DNA of 64,000 nt from Cyathus striatus (Eukaryota; Basidiomycota; Agaricomycetes; Agaricales; Nidulariaceae). Of the stretch, positions 34,523 to 47,400 are shown piece by piece (within the stretch, counting starts at the first letter, position 1; the number at the start of each line of letters is the position of its first letter). Position numbers and translations under genes: made by a program. Location: positions 682,001-746,000 of the forward strand of contig JAOVFP010000024.1 of the NCBI GenBank assembly GCA_025738555.1, written 5' to 3'. The notes beneath the pieces were generated by a model. The model saw only the letters and a program-made list of their open reading frames with translations, was not told where the DNA came from and searched no databases.

Positions 34523-37504
34523 CTACAATCGTAATATACCTTTGAAGATACCTTTCCGCCTTCTGGATGCTGCATCATCAGAAATATCGTTCGAAATTTC
34601 TATCTGAGCAGATTCCCTTAATTCTAGTGGGAGCTCTACAGTCAGATCTGAAGGTGGTATATCATCTTCATTTTGCTTAATGCTTCCCAGTGAAGATGGC
34701 GACGCTTGACTCGGTAATCGGACGGATGCTTCCGATACAGGCGGTACGGACCTTCCTTTATTGTCATGACTAGATCGAGAGCCGGTAGATATTAGGTTCC
34801 CCCATGATTCATCAACCATAGTAGTAGGTCCATTGCCAAAGCCCACAGCCTCATTCGATACGTCGTCCGATGACAACTTGGAGGCCAACTGACTGACTCT
34901 AAAGAGGGCTTGGTCTTCGATCTCAAGACACTGGGCGCATAGGTCCTTCAATACTAGGTTTTCCTTGCGTCGCTTTTTCGCAGCGTCGGCGGAATGCCGA
35001 GCTATCGCGGATGCCACTGTTGCCAACTGTCGTGATATATCAAGTAAATGGGGCAATTGCGGAGTTGACTCCCCTTCCAAGATTGGTGCTTTAGAGGCCC
35101 GTTGTCGCAGAGCGGCCATAATATCCAAGTAGGCATGTCGTTCCTGTATCTGGTCGTCAAGCTGGAATGAATTCGTAGTTGGTGTAGAAACGACAAGCAA
35201 ATATTCCAGCATCGCCGGCCGAATATTTCGAAGGGATTCCTTGACGCTAGCCATGAAAGATTCCTTTTGCGTGTTCTGGAAACAATAATTCAAAATAGGT
35301 CTAATAGCACAACATTGTACGTACCGCATTCAAATTGGCCATGCTTTGTATCACCTTTGCAATCAACTTTAGGCTGCGCTGTACAGGAATGCTAGGAAGA
35401 CCTGCTTTATTGTTCACCAAAGTTGAAATATGGCAGCCAGAAACCTGACATACCTGAGCAAAGCCCGAATAGATGAGGATTCAGGATGGCGGGTACAATA
35501 AATCTAAGAAAACAGAAGGCAGATACACTCTGCCACGGAAGATCCTTATGTTTGAGGTCAGTATTGTCCAAGCTACACCTTTCTTCTACTAATATACGAA
35601 TAGTTTGGAATAGACGTCGCATCTCCCTGTGCGAATAATTAATGTATAACAGAAGATTGCGAAGGAAACTTACTGGGGACACTGTGTCCTTACTGAATAT
35701 ATTTGATTCCAGAATTCTTGACACCAGTAAATCAACAGCTCCACGTTGCGTTCAACGCCTTTTCCATTCTTTCCACTTCGAGCTGGATCCACTTCTATTG
35801 TTACCCTATCGGCACATAGCCTGCGCAGGACGGGACCGATGCTCGCTTCAAGAAATGCTTTCCCGTACCATGCCATGGACAACTCCATTACCTTGGTCAA
35901 AATGGTGTTACCTCGAAATAATGTCTGATAGGCTGTAAACCGTTAATCTTCCCCTATAATGATATCTAACATTAATCTACCTACATGATGAAGTGTTCCT
36001 AATGTCACGGGACGCAAACTCTTGAACTTGCTCAATGAGCTTGTCGTCCGCAATGGCCAAGCTCATTAGTTGCATTGATAATGACCTTAAATTCAACTCA
36101 GTTTCTAGATCCAGAATCCAGTCCAGGAAGTTCCTGGATCGCAGTATCTGTACATCTATTAGTAACATGTGAAATAAGAAATTTCGTGCACGCGCACATA
36201 CTTCGGATAGGTGAGAATAAACAAGTGATGGTAAAATCACCTCTCTAGAAATCCTACGGTCAAGCCGAGTTGGATAGTTGGGAGCATGCACTTACTCGTC
36301 TATCCGTATCTTCATCCTTAGCTCACCAACTTGAATATCGTTTAGCCCTGTTCCACTTTGAACTACAGGAAACCATCCTTCTATTGATTCGGCTCGACGA
36401 AAGTTAGTGAGCGGTATCCTCACCGAGCCTAGGATAAAGGGCTTGAAGAGTTTCTTCTCCTTCCAAACAATAACATCCAAATTACCGAAGGGAGGGAGAT
36501 CAGAAAAAGTAAACATTTCATGCCAATCAGGGGATCCCATGCCCCTTTTTGGAGTCGTGCGTCCATATAGAATGTCGCCTAGTAGCACTTCGCAAGATAT
36601 ATCGATGTCAACTACATCAGGCTCTGGACTGGAATCAGCTTCGTTTATCTGACGGAATTGGTCCGTGTATTGTCGGGAAATCCCAATATTTCGTCCTTGA
36701 ATGATTTTAAGCTCAATCTGACGCCACATACGGTATGAACCTCCTTCCGCTGGAAAAAACCACCGCCCATATATCTCGGGTACGGCGAAAGATCTCAGAA
36801 GTGCAAGCCAGGCCCGAGTTGAGTCTATGTCGGGAAATCGAAGGTAGATCGGCTCATTCAAATGCGTGCAAGTCCAACGTTGACCACTATAATGTCAGTT
36901 ATATGAGTGAATATTACCCCTCAAGAAAGCTACTACACACTTGATGCAATAAATACCCAAACAACCTTTACGGAAGAAAAGCGAGTCGTCCACTTGTCGT
37001 ACATCAGTTTGATGTAAAAGATGTATGTATACTGTTTGATATAATATACTATCCTGGTGGTAGATTATCAGCGAATGTTGCAGCCCAGATGGAAATATAC
37101 GACTTCAATGTATATATTCAAAAGGCATCGTCCGTCTTCTTCAGTAAGGCGGCAAGAAGCATTTCTCCAGTGCCCAACTCCACCAAGTCCCTTCGTCAGT
37201 GTAAGCCAACTGGATCTTTCTAGGAGAGTTTAGCGTGATCCCTCGAAAATAGCCATAATACCCCGTATCCACCTTTCAGTTTACCATCCTCGACCAATGC
37301 AGTAGAAGAATCGCGTTTATCTAGCTTCTTTCTATTTGGAGCCCCAGGCTATTAGTGTCGCATGAAAAGTTATGGAACGAACTGTAGTAAGTTGGCGAAG
37401 CATACCTTTCGCAAGGCTGCCGCTGCTGCATTCGATAGATAAAGTTCAACTTGAGTAACAAAAAACTCTCGAGTAATTTCATTGATGGTGGTCTCCCCAA
37501 ACAT
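34523..37504 (-). CDS. PH-C2-RasGAP protein (GTPase-activating protein for a Ras-type GTPase, Bud2-like)
   Basis: A PH-like segment is spliced from short exons (VGHWRNASCRLTEEDGRC, SILYQTVYIHLLHQTDVRQV, LFFRKGCLGIYC, WLALLRSFAVPEIYG). A C2 domain follows (YRMWRQIELKIIQGRNIG to FRRAESIEGWFPVVQ), then the RasGAP domain: RGNTILTKVMEL with arginine-finger context, SVSAFCFLRFIVPAILNPHLF and RSLKLIAKVIQSMAN. The C-terminal part is Ser-rich with a basic end (RRRKGIFKGILRL). The order resembles fungal Bud2-type GAPs acting on Rsr1/Rap-like GTPases in polarity; the exact target is inferred. The start is uncertain: 37504 is the first in-frame ATG, but coding-like sequence extends to about 37830. Confidence 0.82.
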
Positions 37505-37950
37505 GACGATAAAGAACCCAGCTTGGGAAGCTTGTTTGTGAAGTAGTAATGTGCAGCTGGCACGTTCCAGTACCACACGCAATGGGTCGATGAACAGTAA
37601 AGTACAAGCAGGCTTACTTAACTACTGAGTACTGACTAATAATATATTTCCGGAAGTATTACTGTACCTTTTCAACCATCTCTAATCATGTGCATGAATA
37701 CTTACCCACACGAAATTCGTCCTTTTAAACTTTCATTCTCAGTCTGCTCTCTAAGCACAACAGTAGGTAACGACTGAAGACGAACTATCAGTAATCTGTC
37801 TATTATTAGTACCCAATGTAAGTTTCCGATGGTATATTGGCTAATATATAGCTCGTATTAAAGCAGACCCTCCCCCTCGCATGAAGAAAATTTAATCATA
37901 TTTATGCCTGAAACTTCGTCACAACACAAAATCCAGTGATAGAATACGAC

Positions 37951-39130
37951 TTACGCAACGCCATTAAGTTTTCCATTGGCATGTCCATTGGCAGTACCGT
38001 TCATTACAGGCTTCTTACCTCCAGATGATTTTCTGTACGTGTTGAAGTAGAAGTTGATAAACAGACCGAGGTACATTGTAAGGAGAGCACATCCGAACAA
38101 AGCCGAGAACTCAGAACCAGAACAGTTTCCAATGTGTGGAAATACGGAGGGATAATATGCGTATACCCAGTGCTCATAAGCTTAATGAAAAATGTTTAAG
38201 ACGAGAGCAGAATGAATGTTGGAAGGACTTACTGCCGAAGTAGACAATACAGATATCAATAATAAACTGGACGATTTGCATGGTTGTAAGATACTTCTTC
38301 CACTGTCCAAATAGTGAGCAACTTCAAATGCAAAATATCCAAATGTAAGTACCCAGAACCTAGCGCCGCCCGCCGTGGCATAATAATAATAATCTGAGCA
38401 ATTTGTTGAATTCATAATCCTGCAAGAAGAGAATAAACCGTACACATAACAACATGAACAGCCAAGTTAAGGCTGATAACAGCCCAAGACTAAAAAGCAT
38501 CGTTATACCACTGAACACGAGGGTATAGCTTCAGCACTCACAATGCTTGTCTTTCCTTCAAGCTGTGTATAGCAAAGAAGAGCAGTGGCCGAATGATGGA
38601 ATACGTGCAAAAATTCTGTGCCACGTTAGCAATAAAATAGCAAGAGAGAAACCAGCACTAACGTAAGGGCTTCTTTTTTAGCGCAAGGAAGACAGTATCC
38701 AACAGCTCAAGGTATTTGAAATAATAGTTGATCATATAATAGAATTCCATCCTCTGTCACCTACCATGTAAGCATTAAGCGCTGAGGATAAAGAGACACG
38801 TACCGGGGTCCAGGCTTCCTCCGAGCAGATTGCATGGTGAACACCATTCTTCCATGCAATTGGGAGGATTTCTTCCAGCATCAATGCAAGGAGTAAGAAG
38901 CTACCACTACTGAGAATGATATTATGAATTTGAAAGAGCGTCGTGAGTTTCAGTGGTTGTTGGTTTTTCATGACAACGCATATGCCGAAAACGATAGCCA
39001 GGTAGGTTGCCAAAGCGGCGACAACTGCTGGGGTCGTCGAAAGGGGAGTAACGCCTTGAACATAGGATGAAAGGTGAGAAGGAAGGCGAAAGGGAATGAT
39101 GGACAGGAGAAAATCAGCAAGAGGAGCCAT
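37951..39130 (-). CDS. ELO-family very-long-chain fatty acid elongase (3-ketoacyl-CoA synthase)
   Basis: Catalyses the condensation step of acyl-CoA elongation in the ER, feeding sphingolipid synthesis. Exon 1 is 38804..39130; about six further exons join in frame. Seen: a signature [17 protein letters not shown], the catalytic His box [33 protein letters not shown], and multiple transmembrane helices. The C-terminal [15 protein letters not shown] is followed by a Lys/Gly/Asn-rich end ([15 protein letters not shown]). The family also has the [20 protein letters not shown] block seen here, near the S. cerevisiae Elo2/Elo3 type. About 300 aa, the usual length. Confidence 0.93.
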
Positions 39131-39627
39131 CGAGGATAAAGTGAAACCTGGAGAAATGAACGAAAGGTGTCAGAAATCAAAAAAAAATAGACGCGAAAGA
39201 AATTTGAACGATCAGAGGGAATGACATCACGTGACTTTTGTCTCACAGTCTGCTGCATGTGTTAACTTCTATCCAATGAATTCATCGTGCATCAATGCAT
39301 CATGATTAATTGATTCGTGATACTTAGTTCATCCAACAGGAGCCAACAGGCTAGCCGAAATTCCCCCTAATTATCTCTTCCCCTAAGTCGTACGATGTTG
39401 GTAGGTTGCCTGTCAGTGTCTACAGCTATCTACCCTGATTCTCATACTTACTGGCACTGGGAGCTGAGCGCTGAGATGTCTTTACGCAGTACGATAGTAC
39501 AATGCGATGGTATATTTCAGGTGGGACAGCAGCAAGTGGTCATGATACAATGTCGAGATATACACATTAACGATAGGTCCAGAATCCAAAGGAAAGGAAA
39601 AGAAACACAAAGGAACAAACACAAGTC

Positions 39628-40387
39628 CTATGTGACCACGAGACATGGTCCAACTTCAAGATTTGCAAGCAGAACATTTTCCCTTAAAATTATGGTCAAA
39701 ATAGCACATCATCATCCTTGGAAAACCTCAGAGATACTGACCTTTTATTCGTTCGTGCCACCTTCAACTGCTCGATGTCTGACGAGTTAACAGCACTTGC
39801 AGCGGCATTGGGTGGTACTGCACAAACGAGACAGACAGATGAATTGGAAGGTATAAGAGAGTATGAGGCGGCAATCTAAATGCCGAGGAGTCAACCAGGT
39901 GACCCATCTAAATTGTGATCGCTTACCCCGGATGCCCGCAAGGACTGCCGCAAATCATGAATAAACAATAGGAATCGTGAGCGCAATTCGTTAAGATCGT
40001 GAAGGTCCAGGCCTAATCATCAAATTCAGCGAAGGAGCTGAGCCAGTTGGTACAAAAACATACATGTCTCCGATGTTGCACTCCATGTTGGTATTGTGCA
40101 ATGTAATCGAACTGATGCACGACCAGAGTGGATGATTAACCTATATCGACACAGAATTATACTTAATATCATTTGTAGATGCCGAATGAGAAGACCATAC
40201 GAACTTCTTGAAGGAATCTACAGCATCATCCAGATTACCCAACTAAGCAAACGAAGGGATACGTATGGTAAGTTCAAGTTGTGACGGCCGAAGATGAAAT
40301 AGCTGATCCAACCTCGCTGATCTGCAACTTCGACGTTTGTTGTGCAGTGCCGATTACAAAAGCTGATTGTGAAAGGACTGAGACCAT
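39628..40387 (-). CDS. Candidate small multi-exon gene, not recognised; one junction unresolved
   Basis: Two sets of minus-strand exons with canonical introns are visible. The 3' set, 40012..39927, 39875..39742 and 39682..39628 (introns 51 and 59 nt), reads LDLHDLNELRSRFLLFIHDL...ASGIAASYSLIPS...SSDIEQLKVARTNKRENVLL...VGPCLVVT and a stop. The 5' set, 40387..40286, 40242..40201 and 40140..40064 (introns 43 and 60 nt), reads MVSVLSQSAFVIG...SALGNLDDAVDSFKKFVNHP...TLHNTNMECNIGDM. The two sets join one base out of frame across the 51-nt intron 40063-40013; an alternative E1 frame joins correctly but looks less protein-like. I do not recognise the family. It may be one gene with a frameshift, or two overlapping ones. 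Confidence 0.4.
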
Positions 40388-41403
40388 GGTGTCTGAGGAA
40401 TTACTAGAGGACAACGGCACACTTTGTAAAGGTGCACACGACCAGTGAAGTACTGGTCATCTTTAAATACTGTTCATTCTGGTGTCACGAGGGATTCGGA
40501 AGGCAACGGAAATTGAAATGGATCTGATCGGGAGGACAACGAGCAAACACGTTGTGATCTAAACAAAGTACAGTCCACAAGAGTCTACTATAGTACATAC
40601 CTACTTATCCGTCTCCTGTCACCAAGCCTCGAGCGTCTCGATCCTATCCTGGCAAGTCTGGATTACTACTGCTACTATAATAGAACCTTCAGTGTAGATT
40701 GATGTAGGAGAACACCGACCAGATGTGACGACTTCTGTCTCGTGAGCTTCCTAAACATCCGAACGGCGAAGATAATGACAGAGAATCGGAGACGTCGGTC
40801 CAGTGTTCACTGTTATTAGTTAACATGTGGTGCTGTAAATAGCGTATACTTTACTTACTTTTATTTACATAAATATACTCGGATAATTCAAGGCTCTACT
40901 GAGGCCTCTGAGGTCTGAAACAAAGGTCCCACATATAATTATTTGTGCTGCCTCAGGCCTCATAGGACACCCCGTGTCGTCGGTGTAGTGGGCCAAGTTA
41001 ACAGTAGGCCCCACCTTGGGGCCGCTCCATGTGGATGTATTACTGTAACATAAATATAAGTTTTAAGGTTAAATTATGTAGCAGGTATCAAGGAAGTCAA
41101 AAGGAAGTTCTTTTGACCATGATCGATGCATGGATACATGACGCTAACGTTCTGAATCGTTGAACTGAACTGTCAGTCTAAACGAACTTAAATAATCGGA
41201 TATTCCTGAGTCTTACGTAAGGTGATTTCGTGCACTAACTAGCATGACGTTATCATTTTCAGAGTCTCCGCAATTCATGTATCCGAATCTGTCAGTGAAA
41301 CATAGACTGACTATACTTTCCTATACTACTCCTACTCTTGCGTTCCCACATTTGAGCATATTTCTAACGCCACACTTTTATAGCTCTTTACCAGCACCAC
41401 GCG
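40388..41403. other. Intergenic region upstream of VPS13
   Basis: No gene is seen. A small hairpin GGCCCC-ACCTT-GGGGCC lies at 41007-41023, and a GAGGCCTCTGAGG / CCTCAGGCCTCA pair at about 40901-40962. The last 200 bp are the VPS13 promoter and leader. Confidence 0.5.
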
Positions 41404-44400
41404 ATGTGGTGGCTCGACCCCGGGAAAGAAGTTTTAAATGTTGTAAGTAGTGCCTTCTTGAACTTGGAGTACAGATCGATTCTTATTACCAGTGGATTTT
41501 AGTTGTTTAATCGAATACTGGCTCCATATGTTGAAAATTTGGACTTAAATCAGGTTAACTATGGCATTGGGCAAGGTACGTACAATCACAATTTCTATCC
41601 ATTCGTATCTCACTGCATCGCGTATAACATCAGGCCAGCTAACGCTACGGAACCTACGCTTAAAGAAAGGCGCGCTGGATAAATTTCAGCTGCCGGTTGA
41701 CGTCCTGGAAGGTAAAATTCTGAAATTGTGGTCTTTGCTTGTCTTACAACAGACTGCCAGGGTATTTGGGGAAATTCACCTTGTCGTTGCATTGGATGAA
41801 TCTGGGCAACCAGCCTGTCGAAATATTAGTTGAAGACGTTTACCTTCTCGTTGTACCGTCACCGACAAACACTGATCCAGAGGAAGAGGATCAAAGAGCC
41901 CAAGCCGCAAAAGCAGAACGACTCCAGAACGCCGAGTTATTACATGTGAAAGGACAAGCAGAATCGAGTACAGGTGAATATTTATACCACTGTTCTGATA
42001 CAAATATGAAAACATTTGCAAAAGACACCACTCAGTCTCAAGGCCTTTGGGATTCGCTGATTGCGAAAATCATTAATAATGTTCAAGTCACGGTCAAAAA
42101 TATTCATGTTCGCTACGAAGATAAGATAAGTGTACCAGGAGTAAGTCACACTACCAATGTATTTCGTCTGGTTCCGATACATATATTGTACAGCACCCTT
42201 TCGCAGCTGGATTATCGTTAGCAGCGTTCACAGCCATATCTGTAGACGAAAAATGGCAAGCTACGTTCATCGAAAGCACAGCAGGTGAAATACACAAGGT
42301 AAGCTGGATCAATTTAAACCATTTGTACTGAACTGATCCTCGTCATAGCTGGCGAAGCTAGAATCTCTCGCAATATATTTTGATACAGACACACAAAGTG
42401 TGTCAGGGCTGTCTACGGCAGAGGTGGTAAACTGCACTTTAATTATTTGCTTCATTCGGTGTTAATATCATTTATTCTCAGACATCCAAAATCCTCCACA
42501 GCGACAATCATCAATACATCTTAAAACCTGTCTCTGGGGAAGGACGAGTAAGTCAATTGCTGAAAATGGAATGTTTAAAATGTTCATTTTAGGTAGGTCG
42601 TTGTTAACCATAAAACAAGTCAACATACACCTCGATTCGATGTCCAACTTATCTTCGACGAAATTGGTGTCGCAATGGACAATGCTCAGTACTGTGATGT
42701 CATCTCTCTAGTAGACATGTATCACGTCTACCGACGTCAGCATCAGGTAATACTACCTTTTCTTCAGACGAGTGCTGATTTGAGAACTCACAAATATTAT
42801 TCTACTATAGTATCGCAAATATCAACCTAGCGAGGAAGAACTTTCCGTCAACCCAGCACGCGCGCGACTCCTTTTTGCTGGGCGATGTATTCTGGCCAAC
42901 GTTCATGAGAGGAATGAAAAATGGACCTGGAAATACTTCGCTGAGAGACGAGATGACCGCAATCGATATGTAGACCTATTTCAAAAGAAGATACTGTATC
43001 CTCAAGCCTTAATTGGTCCTGTGAGTACCAACTATCCTTCTGTCTTTGAAAAGGCTACGTTGGAACTGATCAAAATACCTGTAGGATAAAGATGGTTTCG
43101 ACGCTTTAGAAAAGAAACTATCTTATGAAGATATTCGGTTTTATAGGTCGATTGCGCGTTCGCGGTTACGAAAAGATGAGGTCCTACGGCAGAGGCTTGA
43201 AACGGAAAAGCAGCGGCAACAGGTCCAAAAACAAAGCTGGGGCAGCTGGTTATGGGGATCTTCGGGTAACAATAAACCTTCTGAAGACTCCGCTTTCACT
43301 GGCACTATGACTGATGAACAACGCAAGCAACTTTATGATGTCCTCGACTACGATGAGAAAACTGCACTTGCAGAATCTCTGGGGGTTCCACGGGATTCTC
43401 AAAAGATATGTATTACAGCGAAGTTGAGAAAGGGCTCTCTGGCACTCAAGACAGATCCACATGGTGATGTGAAAGATATGATGTTGCTTGTTTTCGATAT
43501 ATTTCAAGCTACATTCATACAGCGACCCGACAATATGGAAGCATCTATTTCATTGAACGGTTTTAGAGTGTTCGACGGCACAACTCCTGACACGCTCTAT
43601 CCTCAAATAGTTCACGTGAAATCAAGGACTGAACTACCGGGAAATGAATTGCCTGGAGTACATGAAGCTGATGCAGAAAATAGCCCTTTCTTTTTTGTAC
43701 AATTCGAACAAAATCCTCTCGATCAACGTGCGGACAGTGCACTGACAGTAAGACTGCGTCATATGGAAGTCATTTATCACAAAGGTTACGTGGAGACCGT
43801 TTACAAATTCTTTAGGCCTCCCGCGAGCCAATTGGAATCAGTGGAGGCTTTACTTGTGCGTTGTCATGAAATGGTTAGAGAGTTTATTATTTCTCATGCA
43901 CAAATTAGAACGCAGCAAGTCAAACCTTGGAAGGTCTCCGCAAAGAAACGCGGGCTGGACTTGAGTATGCCCTTCAAACTCATAAAACAATAGATGTTCA
44001 AATGGATATGGATGCACCCGTCATCATAATTCCTGAGAAGTGAGTAAGAAGCTTATTACGAGTGAACTGATTCTAACTACACACTGCAGCATAACTACAA
44101 ATGAATGTAAACATCTAATCATCGACGCAGGTCATATTGCTATAGAGAGTAATTTAGTTAACAAAGACGCCATCCGAACGGTTCAACAAAAGCGAAACCA
44201 GGCCTACACCGAGGACGACTATAAAAGGCTGGAGTCGCTTATGTATGATAAACTTGCACTACGATTGACAGACGCACAGGTATATCTGATGTCCATATGC
44301 AATCTACCTCTCATAACCTATGTAGTTTATTCTAGGTGATAACCTTCTGGCTTGCCGGGAAGCTTTATCATCCGATTCGCAAGACTCGCTGCACTTATTG

Positions 44401-47400
44401 GAAAGAATAAATGTCGAACTGCAGGTAGAAAAGTCAATCGTTCCCACAGCGCTCAATATTGCCCAGTTCAGGGTTTCAGGAAATTTACCTTCTCTACAGG
44501 TTAACTTCTCCGATACGAAGTACAAGTCATTAATGCGGCTTGTGGACGTATGTATTCCAAAGTTCGAGAACTCGCAGCTAAATACAAGTCACCCTCATGA
44601 TGACAAAGCGGGATTCCAGCTACCCGCATCCATCTTTGGGCCGACAGGTACAGAGTATAACATAGAAGATGATCAAGCTGTTGAAGTCGACGACGAAGCC
44701 GGAGACGAGCTATTTTTCGAAGCGGAAGATGGACCTGAGGTAGGCAATAAACATATGACAAGTAGTCATGGGCTCATCACTCTTCTAGAGCGGCGGAATA
44801 CAGCAACACACTTTCGATCTCTACTTCGAAGTGGGCAATTTGCGAGCGTCTATATCAAAAACTGGTAGCGATAACACGGATAAATTGCTGGGAGATGTGT
44901 GTCTGGAGCGATTTTCATTGCGGCTTTCTCTTACTCAATACGAATTGAAAGTTGTTACAAAACTTCGGTAAGTTGACACCACATTTTGTTTTTATGAAAT
45001 CTGAAGCGCGACAGGTCCATTGTAATGCATGTCGTCAATCCCGGCGCTGACAAGACGCCCTTCATTTCTTCCCCCACTACTTCATCTGCAGATGAAGATT
45101 TATTAAGTGTTACATATTACCGAGTCCAAAGTGATTCCCCAGATTTCCTGGTAAAATACGAAGGATTCGAACAGACCGTTGATGCTAAGATATCAACCTT
45201 GGTGTTTAGGGCTGCGCCTCAGCCTGTGCTGGCTATCTATGACTTCATTATAACCACATTTTCTCCTAATACCATGGATATCGTTCATGTTGACGAAGAA
45301 AATTCCATTCAACAACCTCTAGGTAGTGGGGACACTTCCCGGTCAAATCAGTCAAAGACACGAATTGTAGTCAATTTAGAAAGCATTCAAGGTCAGTCAT
45401 ATTTTAGAGAAGTCCTTGGTTACTTACTGACAATCTCTCCAGTGATGTTGGTCAATGAAATGACTAACCTTGCTACATTATCCTTGTCAACTGCAGATGT
45501 TAACATTATCCTGCATAAAAATAGTATTCGTGTGGCTGGACGCCTCGGAAATCTGGCGTTGGCCAATAATAATCGAATTCATGTTATTCGCGAAGAGTTT
45601 AATCAAATACTTTCTATCGAGGGATCAAATTTTGCTGACTTCTTATATCAAAGTCACGAGAATGACGATAATGTTCATAATGGCGTTCAGTCCTCTTTCT
45701 CGTTAAACGCTGCGTCGGTGAAGGTACACTTCCTGGAGCAGCCCTTCCATGATATATATCTATTCATCATGCGGTTTGCAAAACTGAAAGGTGTATATGA
45801 TGCCGCTACTGAGGCTGCTGTTCAGACAGCATCAGGAATTAATCTCCTTCAGTTCAAAATTTCCATCAAAACACCAATCTTGGTCTTCCCTTGCGAACCT
45901 GCGACATCCCAGGACGCTTTGGTAATGCGTCTAGGAGAGATAGAAGCTTACAATAGTTCGGAAGCTCTTGTTAACAAGATAACTGCCAGTTTGCGTGGTG
46001 TCCAGCTAATTTCTTGTTTACACCACGAAGGACCGCCCTCTACGTTGAAGATAGTCGATGACATCGACTTGATGACTGATATCATTCAAACAAGTGGGGT
46101 AAATCGCGATGAAGACAGGGAATACCCAGATACTCAGGTCCATATTTCCTTACAGTTTAATCGTTCATAATTGATGACATGTGTACAGGTCACTGTAAAG
46201 ATATCCGACGTTAGGTTGCAACTTACACAGGTTCAATATTCCATCTTAGTAATATTACTCCAATCGATTCCCGGAGTGTTTACCGGGCCACCCGATTCAC
46301 ACGAGATACCTGGAAGCGATGCAATGCAAACTTCGAATTTTTCTCAAGTCCTGGATGTCAAGCAACAAATTCGAACTCCTGATAACTCAAGCCATGATTT
46401 CAATCATAGGAATTGGACGTCCGTTGATTTAGTTTTGACTGTCAATACAGTAAAACTTCACCTATATGATGATTCGGTCTTTTTTGATACGCAACTCAAA
46501 GAACATGGAATCGCTCGTTTTGCTCTTAACGGCAATACTCTGCGTTTCAAACTTATGTCTAATGGAAATCTAGAGGCTCAGGTCATATCACGTTCCTTCA
46601 CCATGAGTAATACGAAGCCAGGAAATAATAAATTTCGCGAAATTATACCTGCTGCACATCATGATCGCAATCAATTCATGCTGTTGTATACATCTTCTCA
46701 GGGGCCATCTAGTTCAAGTTTGGCTATCCTCACTGTAGACTCTCCACATATCATTTTTGCCATTGATCCAATTTTCTCTCTTCTCGATTTTTTTACCAGC
46801 ACGAACCAGTCAGCTTCGCCTCCTTTGGAAACACACTCAGTTGGTAATGCAACAGCTGACTCGCGACCGCAGAGTTTTGATTTTCGAGTTGACCTACATG
46901 ATGTATCAATCAGTGTTCTGGAAAATGATGCAGACGCAGAGTCTCAAGCAATAAGACTATACATCGACCAGCTATCTGTGACGCAACAGGTTTGTTTGTG
47001 GTCCATACTGGAAAACTTTATCTTCTTTCTAACTGTTCTTTTCAGGATATATTTGCCCTTACTGTAAACCATCTGGGCATGTCGTTATTAAGAATGGGGA
47101 AAGATGCTGAGAGCGTTCGCTTTTTAGACGACTTGGACTTCACCGCCACATTGGATAGCCGTTCCTCTGCATCGCAACAAACAACCAGCATAGAAATGAC
47201 GTCTAAACCTATCGTTATTCGTGCATCTTATCGTGATATAATGCTCATTACTTCGATTATGGAGAAAGCAATAGAGCTTTATGGGTCATCCTCCTCAAAA
47301 ACTCCTGGTTCACGAAATAACTTGAAGAATGTTACCATCGATCCTGCTGTAACTGCTTCCAGGGCAGGTGAAGGTAGGGGTATAGAACCTAATAAGGCAC

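Noticed and set aside
37085..37325. In-frame stops in the RasGAP N-terminus suggested a decayed gene
   Set aside because: Introns starting at GTGGAT and GTCGTA remove the stops and restore a PH-like sequence (SCRLTEEDGRC, SILYQTVYIHLL).
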